This document shows, piece after piece, positions 25,912-34,757 of a stretch of 64,000 bases of DNA. This stretch comes from Myxococcus sp. Its GTDB lineage: Bacteria > Myxococcota > Myxococcia > Myxococcales > Myxococcaceae. Made by a program: the position numbers and the translations under genes. Location of the stretch: NCBI GenBank assembly GCA_014879945.1, contig JACSRE010000162.1, positions 1-64,000 on the forward strand. Direction: 5' to 3'. Each line of letters opens with the position of its first letter. Within the stretch, counting starts at the first letter, position 1. The notes under the pieces are model-generated. The model worked only from the letters and a program-made list of their open reading frames with translations. It ran no database searches and was not told the DNA's origin.

Positions 25912-26775
25912 ATGGAAGTCGTCCTTCGCCCGATCAACGATCAGTTTCTGAGGCAGGTGGTGTTCCCCGCGTTCGAGCTGGGCGTGGTCGACGCCGTGCC
26001 CGCCATCGAACACCTGCTGCGCCACCTCAACGACGAAGGCACCCGGGTGCTGCTGGAGCTGGTGCTCGAGCACTCGGCCGACGGCAGCTTCTTCGGGTTG
26101 ACCGACGAGCGCTGGAGCGAGGCCGTCTACCGCCTGCTCTTCCACGAGTGGTTCCGGGACAGCGACGGGTGGAGCATCTCGCACCAGTACGTCGGCTACG
26201 CGGGCCCCTGGGAAGAGACGTTTCACCTCGCGCTGATGCTCGAAGACCCGCAGTACCCCTACGCCGAAGACGACAAGGCCGACCAGTTTCGCCGCGCCTT
26301 CTGGGGCACCCCTCGCAAGAAGTTCGGGCTGGCGACGCTCCTGACCGGCACGTGGGACCCGCTGCCGACCTTCCCCCCCGACCAGGTGCTCACCGTCGAC
26401 GGCAACGGCCTGTACAACCCCAAGGCCGGCCTCGCGCGCGCCGACTGGGCGTGGCGGCCGATGATCACCGTCAGCGAGTGGGCCGCGCGCATGCCCTCGG
26501 CGCTCAACAACCTGCTCGATCGCGAGTCGCGGCGCCTGCGCCCGGTGTCGGCCCCCGAGAAGCACGAGGTGCTCGACTACTGGCTCGGCCGCACCCGTGA
26601 GCCGCCCCTGTTGGCGGTCAGCTTCTCGGGCCTGGGCCCCCGCGCCCACGAGTGGATTCGAGAGATCGGCGCGCTGGCCCACGTGGTGCGCGACGCCGCC
26701 GACGCCCAGCAGGGCCTCACCGCCGTCATCAGCCGCAAGGGCAAGACCATGGACAACCTGGTGGACGATCGCTGA
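25912..26775 (+). CDS. conserved-looking soluble protein of unknown function
   Basis: 287 residues, no signal or membrane segment. It is rich in Trp and aromatics around residues 60-190 (WFRDSDGWSISHQYVGYAG, WEETFHLALML, ADWAWRPMITVSEWAARM), with a basic C-terminal tail. I do not recognise a family. TACACT (25895-25900) lies 11 bp before the ATG as a possible -10. It is followed 37 bp downstream by the cystathionine beta-synthase gene on the same strand. Confidence 0.6.
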   Translation: MEVVLRPINDQFLRQVVFPAFELGVVDAVPAIEHLLRHLNDEGTRVLLELVLEHSADGSFFGLTDERWSEAVYRLLFHEWFRDSDGWSISHQYVGYAGPWEETFHLALMLEDPQYPYAEDDKADQFRRAFWGTPRKKFGLATLLTGTWDPLPTFPPDQVLTVDGNGLYNPKAGLARADWAWRPMITVSEWAARMPSALNNLLDRESRRLRPVSAPEKHEVLDYWLGRTREPPLLAVSFSGLGPRAHEWIREIGALAHVVRDAADAQQGLTAVISRKGKTMDNLVDDR

Positions 26776-26812
26776 TCAGTTCGCGCGTGAAGTTGGGTAT
26801 ACGCAGCCCACC

Positions 26813-28174
26813 ATGAAGCGCGTCTACGACTCCGTCCTCGATGCCATCGGCAACACCCCGATGGTCAAGCTCAACCACGTCGTCGGTCCCAACGACGCGA
26901 CCATCTACGTGAAGCTCGAGTTCATGAACCCGGGCGGCGCCGTCAAAGATCGCATGGCCGTTCACATCGTGAACAAGGCCGAGAAGGACGGGCGCCTCAA
27001 GCCGGGCGGCACCATCGTCGAGAACACCTCGGGCAACACCGGCTTCGGCCTGGCGATGGTGGCCGCGGTGCGCGGCTACAAGACGATCTTCACGATGCCG
27101 GACAAGATGTCGTCCGAGAAGATCAACCGCCTCAAGGGCATGGGCGCGCAGGTGGTGGTGACGCCGACCAACGTGCCGGCCGAAGACCCGCGCAGCTACT
27201 ACGAGACGGCCAAGCGCATCGTCAAAGAGACGCCCAACTCGTTCTACCCGAACCAGTACCACACGCCCGACAACATCGAGGCGCACTACCTCTCGACCGG
27301 CCCCGAGATCTGGGACCAGCTCGACGGCAAGATCGACTACTTCGTCGCGGGCCTGGGCACCGGCGGCACCATGAGCGGCGCCGGCAAGTACCTCAAAGAG
27401 AAGAACCCCAAAGTGCAGAACATCGGCGTCGACCCGATCGGCTCCATCTACACGGGCTTCTTCAAGACCGGCAAAGTCGGCGACTCGCACGTCTACAAGG
27501 TCGAGGGCATCGGCGAAGACATGGTGTGCGGCGCGATGGACTTCAAGGTGGTCGATCAGGTGCGCCAGGTGGACGATCGCCAGAGCTTCGTGATGGCCCG
27601 CCGCCTCGCGCGTGAAGAGGGCATCTTCGCGGGTGGCTCCTCGGGGTCGGCGGTGCACGTCGCGGTCGAGCTCGCGAAGGAGCTCGGCAAGGGCAAGACC
27701 ATCGTCGTGGTGCTGCCCGACTCGGGCAACTCGTACGTCACCAAGTACTTCTCCGACGAGTGGATGCGCGACAACGGCTTCCTCGAAGAGAAGGGCCCCG
27801 GCACCGTCGGCGACATTCTGGCGAAGAAGCCGCAGACGCTGGTGACCGCGAAGAAGGGCGAGCCCATCGGCCGCGTCATCGAAGACATGAAGCGCCACGG
27901 CATCTCGCAGATGCCGGTGCTCAAGGACGACGGCTCGGCGCTCGGCATGATCCACGAGTACGATCTGCTCAACGGCCTGGTGAGCGGCGCGGTGAAGAAG
28001 GCCGACAGCATCGACGCGCTCATCGCCCCGCTCGACGGCGTGGTGACCAAAGAGATGACCATTCCCCAGCTGCGGCAGGTCTTCGCGCAGGACAACGTGG
28101 CGGTGGTGCGCGACGGCCAGAAGATCGTGGCGGTCGTCACCAAGCTCGACCTGATCGAGTTCCTCGCGGGCTGA
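26813..28174 (+). CDS. cbs: cystathionine beta-synthase with C-terminal CBS domains
   Basis: 453 residues. The PLP-binding Lys is in NPGGAVKDRM (about residue 44), the substrate loop is in VENTSGNTGFGLA, the phosphate-binding loop reads GLGTGGTMSG, and GGSSGSAVHV follows. Residues about 335-450 form two CBS motifs (IGRVIEDMKRHGISQMPVL and MTIPQLRQVFAQDNVAVV). The enzyme condenses serine and homocysteine to cystathionine, or acts as an O-acetylserine sulfhydrylase. The CBS pair implies adenosyl-ligand control. TATACG (26798-26803), nine bases before the ATG, could give a near-leaderless transcript. Confidence 0.92.
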   Translation: MKRVYDSVLDAIGNTPMVKLNHVVGPNDATIYVKLEFMNPGGAVKDRMAVHIVNKAEKDGRLKPGGTIVENTSGNTGFGLAMVAAVRGYKTIFTMPDKMSSEKINRLKGMGAQVVVTPTNVPAEDPRSYYETAKRIVKETPNSFYPNQYHTPDNIEAHYLSTGPEIWDQLDGKIDYFVAGLGTGGTMSGAGKYLKEKNPKVQNIGVDPIGSIYTGFFKTGKVGDSHVYKVEGIGEDMVCGAMDFKVVDQVRQVDDRQSFVMARRLAREEGIFAGGSSGSAVHVAVELAKELGKGKTIVVVLPDSGNSYVTKYFSDEWMRDNGFLEEKGPGTVGDILAKKPQTLVTAKKGEPIGRVIEDMKRHGISQMPVLKDDGSALGMIHEYDLLNGLVSGAVKKADSIDALIAPLDGVVTKEMTIPQLRQVFAQDNVAVVRDGQKIVAVVTKLDLIEFLAG

Positions 28175-28216
28175 CGTCGCGGGCGCCTGGGCCCTCGCGC
28201 TCGGGGTGAAGCCGTC

Positions 28217-28232
28217 GGGGCTCCACAGCCCC
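28217..28232. terminator. hairpin between convergent cbs and the methyltransferase gene
   Basis: GGGGCT-ccac-AGCCCC is a perfect 6-bp stem in the 70-bp gap between two convergent genes, with more C/G-rich dyads beside it. There is no T run. It is possibly a bidirectional stop. Confidence 0.3.
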
Positions 28233-28244
28233 CACCCGCGGGGG

Positions 28245-28895
28245 TCAAGAGAGGCGTCGCACCGCCACCCGCCAGTCCACCGAGCCGCGCGGGTCTCCGT
28301 CGAACGGCGCCGCGTGTTCGCCCACCGCCACGAAGTCGGCGGGCAGGCCGACCCGGCCGGCGTCACCCACCAGCACCTCGCGCCCCAGCGCGCGGTGGGC
28401 CCGGAGCCAGGGCACCAGCCGTGCGGTGATCGCCTCGTCGAAGGTGAGATCGCCGACGAGCACCACCGCGCACGCCACCGCGCCGGCGGGCCGCGAGAGC
28501 AGGTCGTCCGTGAGCGTCTCGATGGTGACGCCGTTCGCCGCCGCGTTCAGCCGCGCGCACACGTTCGCGACGGGGTCGACGTCGGCGCAGGTGACGCTGA
28601 GCGCGCCGGCCCGCAGCGCCGCGAGGCCCTCGAGCGCCCCGCCGCTGCCCACGTCGAGCACGGGCTTTCCGCGCACCGCCTCGGGGTGGTCGAGCACCCA
28701 GCGCGCGAGCGCCTGCCCGCCAGGCCAGGCGAAGGCCCAGTACGGCTGCTCGAGCCCGTGCGCCCTGGCCTCCTCGGGCGTGGCGGTCCACAGCGGGTGG
28801 GTCGGCGGCAGCAGGTGGAGCCGCACCTCGGGGACCAGCGGCACCGAAGCCACCTGCGTCACCGAGCGCACCAGCGCCTCGGCGGCCGCGGTCAC
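28245..28895 (-). CDS. class I SAM-dependent methyltransferase (protein-lysine methyltransferase-like)
   Basis: 216 residues. The SAM-binding glycine loop is VLDVGSGGALEGLAAL and the acidic loop is TCADVDPVANV. The block YWAFAWPGGQALARWVL is the hallmark of the ETFB-KMT/PrmA-related group, which methylates protein lysines. The usual NDL/DPPY motif is replaced by LVGDLTFDEAI. The GTG start overlaps the riboflavin-synthase stop as GTGA. The substrate cannot be told. Confidence 0.8.
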   Translation of the reverse strand: MTAAAEALVRSVTQVASVPLVPEVRLHLLPPTHPLWTATPEEARAHGLEQPYWAFAWPGGQALARWVLDHPEAVRGKPVLDVGSGGALEGLAALRAGALSVTCADVDPVANVCARLNAAANGVTIETLTDDLLSRPAGAVACAVVLVGDLTFDEAITARLVPWLRAHRALGREVLVGDAGRVGLPADFVAVGEHAAPFDGDPRGSVDWRVAVRRLS

Positions 28896-29527
28896 GCGAT
28901 GAAGCCCGCCAATCGCAGCTGGGCCTCGGTCAGGCCGCCGCGCTGGCCGATCATCTTCGCGACGAACTTGCCTACGATGTCGGCCTCGAGGTTCACTTGG
29001 GCGCCGACGCGCTTGGTCGACAGCGACGTCTTCTCCCAGGTCTCGGGGATCAGCATCACGCCGAAGCGGGTGGCGTCGACCGTGGTGAGCGTCAACGAGA
29101 CGCCGTCGATGCAGACCGACCCCTTCTCGACGAAGAAGGGCGAGAGCGCCGGCGGGAGGGACACCGAGAGCCGCCACGAGCCCCCGTCCGCCGTCACCGC
29201 GAGCACCTCGCCTACGCCATCGACGTGGCCCTGCACCCAGTGCCCGCCGAGCCGGTCGCCGACCTTCAGCGCCTTCTCGAGGTTCACCGTCGTGCCGGTG
29301 CGCCACCCCGACAGGGTGGTGCGCGCCAGGGTCTCGGGCGCCGCCTGCACCCGAAACGACGCGCCCTTCGACTCGACCACCGTCAGGCACACGCCGTCAC
29401 AGCTGATCGACTCGCCGTGCTGGTACCCCGGCGTCTCGAAGGCCGCGCGGATCCACACATCGACGACCCCGCCGACGGGCGTCACGCGCTCCACGGTGCC
29501 CTGCGCCTGCACGAGCCCGGTGAACAT
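28892..29527 (-). CDS. ribE: riboflavin synthase alpha chain
   Basis: 211 residues made of two homologous lumazine-binding halves, beginning MFTGLVQAQGTV as in the family. Conserved blocks are SCDGVCLTV in the first half and CIDGVSLTLT in the second, with GHWVQGHVDGVGEV between. It dismutates two 6,7-dimethyl-8-ribityllumazine molecules to riboflavin. Other rib genes are absent from the window, so the pathway is split. It lies 3 bp after the cNMP-binding gene and overlaps the methyltransferase gene. Confidence 0.94.
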   Translation of the reverse strand: MFTGLVQAQGTVERVTPVGGVVDVWIRAAFETPGYQHGESISCDGVCLTVVESKGASFRVQAAPETLARTTLSGWRTGTTVNLEKALKVGDRLGGHWVQGHVDGVGEVLAVTADGGSWRLSVSLPPALSPFFVEKGSVCIDGVSLTLTTVDATRFGVMLIPETWEKTSLSTKRVGAQVNLEADIVGKFVAKMIGQRGGLTEAQLRLAGFIA

Positions 29528-29530
29528 GGG

Positions 29531-30058
29531 CTACTTCTTCTTGCTCTTCGGCTTGCTCTTCTTCGCCTTCGAGACGCCGGCCTCGTCGAGCATGTCGAGG
29601 AACTCCACGATGCGCCCGTCGGCCTTGCGCAGGCGGCGCGAGAGCATGCGGCAGATGTTCTGGAGGATGATGATGTAGGCGTAGTTGTCGGCCTTGTAGA
29701 GGTTCCACAGGTCGAGGTTGGTGAGCGCGTAGGTGGTGGTCTTCTTCTTCACCAGGCACGTCGCGCTGCGCGGCTGCAATTCGACCAGCGTCATCTCGCC
29801 GAAGGTCTCTCCGGGGCCCAGGCGCACGATGGGCACCTCGTTGCCGCGGCTCGACTTGCGGGCCACCTCGACCTCGCCGTCGCGAATCACGTACATCGTC
29901 CGACCCAGCTCGCCCTCGCTGAAGATGGTGTCGCCGGGGCCCCACGTGCGCTCTTCGAGGAAGTCGAAGAGGATGTCGAGGCTGGCGCCCTTCAGATCAT
30001 GAAACACGGGCACGCTGCGCAGGAAGGTCGCTACCGAGGCGTCGCGTTTGACGTTCAT
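29531..30058 (-). CDS. cyclic-nucleotide-binding-domain protein
   Basis: 175 residues. A cNMP-binding beta roll occupies residues 10-125 (LFDFLEERTWGPGDTIFSEGE, MYVIRDGEVEVA) with the phosphate cassette LGPGETFGEMTLVELQPRSATC, including the Gly-Glu and Arg-Ser-Ala residues. The C-terminus is a helix and a Lys-rich tail (SKAKKSKPKSKKK) instead of a DNA-binding domain, so it is not a Crp-type regulator and may bind nucleic acid or a partner through the tail. ATG 30058 matches the domain start. Confidence 0.82.
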   Translation of the reverse strand: MNVKRDASVATFLRSVPVFHDLKGASLDILFDFLEERTWGPGDTIFSEGELGRTMYVIRDGEVEVARKSSRGNEVPIVRLGPGETFGEMTLVELQPRSATCLVKKKTTTYALTNLDLWNLYKADNYAYIIILQNICRMLSRRLRKADGRIVEFLDMLDEAGVSKAKKSKPKSKKK

Positions 30059-30146
30059 GCGCGCGAAGCTGCCACAGCCCCCCGGCGCCACCTACCGGAT
30101 TTCGACGAGCGCCAAGCCGCTGAAAACGCTCCAGTCTTCGGCGGGC

Positions 30147-30181
30147 GCAACCGGGGCGCCAGCTGTGAGACAATGTAGGCA
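30147..30181 (+). promoter_or_regulatory. shared GCAAC / GACAATGTAGGCA promoter-like motif upstream of the calpain-like gene
   Basis: GCAAC (30147-30151) is followed after 17 bp by GACAAT (30169-30174) and GTAGGCA (30175-30181), nearly identical to the motif before the ECF sigma gene. A start of transcription near 30181 would leave a 73-nt leader, which is AU-rich compared with the rest of the window. Confidence 0.5.
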
Positions 30182-30253
30182 GATTCTTATTTCACCCTCA
30201 AAAATCCCTACGCTTCTGCTTAGCTCCTGCGGTCTCCCTCGAGGAACTCCGAC

Positions 30254-32005
30254 ATGCCGATTCGTTTCAACGACGCGAAGTTGGGCTCGCTCTACACGAA
30301 CTTCGAAGCGCAGCGGCGCACCAACCCGAACCTCAAGCTCGGGCAAGAGCAGGTGCTGCAGCTGGTCGCGCTGGTCGGCGACGGCAACCGGGGCTGGTCG
30401 GCGTCGAAGGTGGCGACCGAGCTCCAGAAGCCGGGCATGTCGCGCGAGCAGCAGATCGCCCTCGTCAAGGGCGGCATGACGGCGAACGAGAAGAAAGACC
30501 TCGCCGCCATCCTCGACCAGGGCTCGGTGCCGCTCGACCCGAGCGCCAAGCAGTTCCTCGAGGCGGTGCTCGATCGCAGCGCTCCGCTCCCGCCACCGCC
30601 TCCCGTGAACGGCCTCTCGATCTCCGGCGACCAGAAGAACGGGCTCTCGGGCCTCGCGAAGGCCGGCGCCAGCATCGAGGCCATCAACATCTCGACCGCG
30701 CCCGGCGGCCGCCTGCACATGGACGACACCACCGTCATCGGCAAGGCCGACGCCAACGGCGCCTTCACCATGGCGAAGCTCACCGGCGACCAGGCCATGC
30801 GCGAGGGCGACCTCATTCGCATGCGCGCGCGCAACGCCGACGGCACCACCACCGACTGGGTGACCATCAAGGCCACGGGCATCGCCAGCAAAGACACCAA
30901 CAACGCCACCGTCGCGCTCTTCCGCATCGGCCTGGCCGACGCCGGCAACGGCAAGATCTCGGTTAGCAACATCAACGCCAGCCGCCAGGTCTCGGAGCCC
31001 GGCGCCCAGCTCGAGCTCACCAACAAGCGCACCGGCGAGAAGACGAAGGTCACCATCACCGAGACCGGCGGCTTCCCCGAGGGCTTCACGGTCAACGGCA
31101 AGCCGGGCGACTCGTTCTCGGTGGCGGCCTCGGACGGCGTCAACAACACCTCGTTCACCCAGTCGGTCGGCAACGTCACCGTGCCCGGCGGCGCGCCCTC
31201 GAACACCGACCTCATCCCCGACCCCGCGCTCCACAAGGACGAGCTCGACTCGGCCGGCAAGCCCCGCTTCAGCAAGGTCAACTTCACCGGGCCGCTCTTC
31301 GTCGACGGCGCCAAGCCCGAAGACGTGCAGCAGGGCCAGATCGGCGACTGCTACTTCCCCGCCGCCATCGCGGCCATCGCCAAGGCCAACCCCGAGGCCA
31401 TCAACAAGCTCATCAAGGACAACGGCGACGGCACCTACACGGTGACCTTCAAGCAGCGCGACTGGAACAGCCAGGGCTTCAAGGACGTCGCGGTGAAGGT
31501 CGACGGCGATCTCTGGGCGCGCTCCTACGGCGGGGCGCTCTACGGGCGCAGCGCGAACAGCTCCGACCCCAGGAAGATGGAGCTGTGGTTCCCGCTCGTC
31601 GAGAAGGCCTACGCCCAGTGGCAGGGCAGCTACGACACCATCGGCAACGGCGGGCACTCGAGCGACGTCTTCGAGGCGGTGCTCGGCCGCGACGGCGCCA
31701 GCATCAACATCTCGGCGGGAAACCTCAACCGGGTGTTCGACACCATCAAGCGCAACATCGACGCCAACCAGCCGGTCGCGGCGGGCACTTACCACGACGA
31801 GGCGCGCTACACGAACACCGGCGTCTACGGCGACCACGCGTACTCGGTGCTCGGCTACGAGCAGCAGGGCAACGACCGCTTCGTCATCCTCCGCAACCCG
31901 TGGGGCGAGTCGGAGCCGGCGGGCAACGGCGCCAACGACGGCGTCTTCAAGCTCAAGCTCGAAGAGTTCGCGAAGCTCTACCAGAACCTGATGTACACGA
32001 ATTGA
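30254..32005 (+). CDS. calpain-family (C2) cysteine protease with N-terminal beta domains
   Basis: 583 residues. The C-terminal 250 residues carry the complete calpain triad: Cys366 in QGQIGDCYFPAA, His528 in YGDHAYSVLGY and Asn548 in LRNPWGESEP. Residues 1-115 are helical (LKLGQEQVLQLVALVGDG) and 120-320 are repeated beta strands, perhaps Ig-like, of unknown role. There is no Sec signal, so it is cytoplasmic or exported by a non-Sec route. No calcium-binding EF-hand is evident. A 117-residue gene follows after 9 bp and may encode a partner or inhibitor. It shares a promoter motif with the ECF sigma gene. Confidence 0.85.
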   Translation: MPIRFNDAKLGSLYTNFEAQRRTNPNLKLGQEQVLQLVALVGDGNRGWSASKVATELQKPGMSREQQIALVKGGMTANEKKDLAAILDQGSVPLDPSAKQFLEAVLDRSAPLPPPPPVNGLSISGDQKNGLSGLAKAGASIEAINISTAPGGRLHMDDTTVIGKADANGAFTMAKLTGDQAMREGDLIRMRARNADGTTTDWVTIKATGIASKDTNNATVALFRIGLADAGNGKISVSNINASRQVSEPGAQLELTNKRTGEKTKVTITETGGFPEGFTVNGKPGDSFSVAASDGVNNTSFTQSVGNVTVPGGAPSNTDLIPDPALHKDELDSAGKPRFSKVNFTGPLFVDGAKPEDVQQGQIGDCYFPAAIAAIAKANPEAINKLIKDNGDGTYTVTFKQRDWNSQGFKDVAVKVDGDLWARSYGGALYGRSANSSDPRKMELWFPLVEKAYAQWQGSYDTIGNGGHSSDVFEAVLGRDGASINISAGNLNRVFDTIKRNIDANQPVAAGTYHDEARYTNTGVYGDHAYSVLGYEQQGNDRFVILRNPWGESEPAGNGANDGVFKLKLEEFAKLYQNLMYTN

Positions 32006-32014
32006 GCGTGCCCC

Positions 32015-32368
32015 ATGGCCAAGCCTCCTGAACCAATCGAAGAAGTGATGCCGAACGCCGCCTGGGTCGTCGAGGCCGAGGTGAAAGAGGTCGTCTCGAC
32101 CGGCCCGACGCCGCCGCAGCCCGCCAACGCCAAGCCCGGCGCCACCAGCGTCGGCTACACCTCGGCGTCGCAGACGGTGAAGCTCACCATCACCAACGTG
32201 CTCAAGGGCGACCAGGCGACCGAGCTGGTCGTCGAGAAGCCGGTGGGCCCCTACTCGCTGCGCCCAGGCAACAAGGGCCCGTTCCTCATCGACAAGAGCC
32301 GCACCATTCTGGGCCGCTACGGCCCCGACAGCTGGCACCTCGACCGCGTCAAGGGCGCCCTCGAGTAG
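32015..32368 (+). CDS. small soluble protein downstream of the calpain-like protease
   Basis: 117 residues, no signal peptide or membrane segment. A Pro-rich middle (STGPTPPQPANAKPG) separates an acidic start from a beta-rich part (TVKLTITNVLKGDQATELVVEK). No family is recognised, although the NVLKG-x(n)-V-V pattern recalls single beta-sandwich domains. It starts 9 bp after the protease stop and a terminator follows, so the two form an operon. An inhibitor, chaperone or co-secreted partner are all possible. Confidence 0.65.
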   Translation: MAKPPEPIEEVMPNAAWVVEAEVKEVVSTGPTPPQPANAKPGATSVGYTSASQTVKLTITNVLKGDQATELVVEKPVGPYSLRPGNKGPFLIDKSRTILGRYGPDSWHLDRVKGALE

Positions 32369-32384
32369 TCGACGGACGACCGAA

Positions 32385-32435
32385 CGACGCGCCAGGGCCA
32401 CGCCGCCCTACCAGGGTCGCGTGGCCGTCGTGTTT
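32385..32435. terminator. intrinsic terminator between convergent genes
   Basis: GGCCACGC (32396-32403) pairs with GCGTGGCC (32419-32426), with an outer ACGAC/GTCGT pairing and a TGTTTTC tail on the plus strand. It ends the calpain operon and probably also serves the opposing gshA. Confidence 0.68.
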
Positions 32436-32436
32436 T

Positions 32437-33759
32437 CTAGAGCGCGAACTTCGAGACGAAGGCCTCGTTCGAGGTGCGCGCCGCGAAGGCCTCACGCACC
32501 AGGACGGCGGGCGCGCGCCCGCTTGCCACGACGGCCTCGAGCGGCTCGAGCAGCGGCACGTCTTCGGGGTCGAGCCGGGTGAGGCCTGCCTTGGCGATGC
32601 CCACGACGTCGCGGGCCAGCTCGAGCAGGCCTTCGGCCTGGAGCCCGTCTCGCTGGGCGGCGCGGTGCAGCGCGTGGTGCTGCTCCACCGACATGGCGGT
32701 CGCGCGGGTGAGCGCGTCGAGCGCCTGGGCGTCGTAGAGCAGCCCGCGCATCATCGCCGCCAGCGCGCCCGTCATCGGCCCGTCCACCGCGTCGGCGCTG
32801 CGCACCTCGAGCACCCGCTTGATGCGCACCTCGGGGAAGAGCGTCGAGAGGTGATCGACCCAGTCGGTGCCGAGGGCCGGCTGGCCATCGAAGCCCTGCT
32901 CGAGCAGCTGGCCGAAGGTGAGCTTCGGCGTCAGGTAGCGGCCGTCGCGGCGCAAGAAGAGCAGCGGCGCCGCCAGGGCCCACTCGACGTAGCGGCGGTA
33001 CGAGAAGGAGCCGTCAATCATGAAGGCCGGCGTGCCACAGCGGGCGGGGTCGACGTCGTTCCACACCCGGCTGCGAAACGACTGAAAGCCGCTGTCGGCG
33101 CCCTCGACGATGGGGCTGTTGGCGAAGAGCGCCACCGTCACCGGCGTCATGCGCGCCGCCGCCGTCACCTTGCGCGCGCAGTCGGCCTCGTCGCGCCAGT
33201 CGAGCGAGACCTGCGCGGTCGTCGTCATCAACATCATGTTGAAGGCGTGGGAGCCGCGGGCGCCCAGGGTCTGCTTCATCGCGCCGTAGCGCGACTTCGG
33301 CATCCACGGCATCTGGTCGAGCGAGAGGAAGGGCCGATAGCCCAGCCCCACCACCTGCTGCCCCAGCGCCGCGGCGTGCGCCTTCAGCCGCGCGAGGTGG
33401 GCGAGGTTCTCGAGGTGCCCTTCGCGCGCCGTCGGGTGGGGCGCGCCCGAGAGCTCGAACTGCCCGCCCGGCTCGAGCGAGACGGTGACGCGGCCCTTCA
33501 CCAGCGCGATGATCGGGAGCCCGGGGCCTTCGTGAAAGGCCTCCCACCCCTCGGGGAGGAAGGCCTCGAGCAGCGCGCCGACGCCCGAGGGCCCGTCATA
33601 GGGCACCGCGCCCGCGCCGCCGGCGGGGAAGAGCAGCTTCTCGTGCTCGAGGCCCACCAGGCCCGGCCCGTCCCGGCGCTCCGCCGAGCGGAAGGTGTCT
33701 TCGAGCGCCTGGGCCGTGGTCATCGGCTGCACTTCGGTCTGGCGAGCGTCGAGCGACAT
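32437..33759 (-). CDS. gshA: glutamate-cysteine ligase (plant/proteobacterial GCS2 type)
   Basis: 440 residues. The start of the domain VGLEHEKLLF, the ALVKGRVTVSLEPGGQFELSG strand and GLGYRPFLSLDQMPWMPKSRY are the characteristic GCS2/GshA blocks of the plant-like class, with MMLMTTTAQVSLDW following. The enzyme makes gamma-glutamylcysteine from glutamate, cysteine and ATP. gshB is not in the window. ATG 33723 is an alternative start 12 codons in. A TATAAC/TTATAG dyad near 33776 may be the -10 of this gene or of the divergent one. Confidence 0.9.
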   Translation of the reverse strand: MSLDARQTEVQPMTTAQALEDTFRSAERRDGPGLVGLEHEKLLFPAGGAGAVPYDGPSGVGALLEAFLPEGWEAFHEGPGLPIIALVKGRVTVSLEPGGQFELSGAPHPTAREGHLENLAHLARLKAHAAALGQQVVGLGYRPFLSLDQMPWMPKSRYGAMKQTLGARGSHAFNMMLMTTTAQVSLDWRDEADCARKVTAAARMTPVTVALFANSPIVEGADSGFQSFRSRVWNDVDPARCGTPAFMIDGSFSYRRYVEWALAAPLLFLRRDGRYLTPKLTFGQLLEQGFDGQPALGTDWVDHLSTLFPEVRIKRVLEVRSADAVDGPMTGALAAMMRGLLYDAQALDALTRATAMSVEQHHALHRAAQRDGLQAEGLLELARDVVGIAKAGLTRLDPEDVPLLEPLEAVVASGRAPAVLVREAFAARTSNEAFVSKFAL

Positions 33760-33828
33760 GCAATGGGGGCGGCTCTATAACGTGGCCTCCCTGCGTGCCC
33801 ACCTAAACAACGCCGCGCCCGAGGTGCC

Positions 33829-34620
33829 GTGAGCTCCGTGATCCCCACCCTCCCCGCCGAGGCCCGACTCGGTGACTTCTTCCGCGGCCTGGCCCTGCCC
33901 TTCCGCGCGGTGAAGGTGATGGTGGCGTCGCCGCGGCTGGTCGGCCTGTCGCTCCTGTCGGGGCTGGTGACGGCCGGGGTGCTGGTCGGCCTCGTGGTGT
34001 TCTGGTGGCCCCGCGCGTTCGGGTGGGCCGAGGCGCTGATCGGCACCGGCTCGTGGCGCACGGCGCTCTCGGCGGTCGTCGGCTTCCTCTTCTTCGGCCT
34101 GACCTACTTCCTCAGCGCGCTCACCGTGCCCAACCTCGTGCTGGCGCCGCTGCAAGACCCGCTCTCCGAGGGCACCGAGGTGCAGTGTGGCGGCTTCACC
34201 GCGACGCCGTTCACCGTCAGCGCGACCGCGCGCGGCACGCTCCACTCGCTGGGCCACACGCTGCTGCGCCTCTCGACGCAGCTGGTCGGGGTCGGCCTGC
34301 TGCTGCCGCTCAACCTGGTCCCCGGGGCGGGGAGCGTGCTCTTCGCGATCGCCGGCTCGCTGTGGAGCATGTTCTGCCTCTCCATCGAGCACCTCTCGAA
34401 CCCCATGGCCCGCCACCTCTACCCCTTCGGACAGGTGGTGCTGGTGCTCCGGCGCAGGCTGACGCTGGCGCTGGGCTTCGGCGCGGCGCTGTACGTGATG
34501 CTATGGGTGCCGGTGCTCAACTTCTTCCTGATGCCGGTGGCCGTCGTCTCGGGCACGCTCTTGTTCCGGGCCCTGCGCGCCGTCGAGGCCCTCGGCCCTC
34601 CGCCGCCCGTCACGCCCTGA
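33829..34620 (+). CDS. EI24/CysZ-like multi-spanning membrane protein
   Basis: 263 residues, GTG start. It begins with FFRGLALPFRAVKVMVASPRL and has about five membrane segments, including LVGLSLLSGLVTAGVLVGLVVF. The YFLSALTVPNLVLAPLQDPLSE loop after the second or third segment is typical of the EI24/CysZ family. CysZ members import sulfate, and EI24-like proteins in other bacteria have unknown roles. Divergent from gshA by 69 bp, so a link with thiol metabolism is possible but weak. Confidence 0.72.
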   Translation: MSSVIPTLPAEARLGDFFRGLALPFRAVKVMVASPRLVGLSLLSGLVTAGVLVGLVVFWWPRAFGWAEALIGTGSWRTALSAVVGFLFFGLTYFLSALTVPNLVLAPLQDPLSEGTEVQCGGFTATPFTVSATARGTLHSLGHTLLRLSTQLVGVGLLLPLNLVPGAGSVLFAIAGSLWSMFCLSIEHLSNPMARHLYPFGQVVLVLRRRLTLALGFGAALYVMLWVPVLNFFLMPVAVVSGTLLFRALRAVEALGPPPPVTP

Positions 34621-34757
34621 CGACCCTCTCCAGTCGGCCTGTGTCCGCCAGGGAACGTGGAGCGCCCGCCTCGTGTTGGGCTTCCTTGAAGGGCCAGACC
34701 CCGGTGATTAGGCTCGCGCCCATCGCTTCGCAGGATTCATCGAGGAAACTCCACATC

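Noticed and set aside
29640-29700. ATGATGTAGGC string resembling the shared motif
   Set aside because: It lies inside the cNMP-binding gene on the coding-opposite strand, without a GCAAC box at the right distance.
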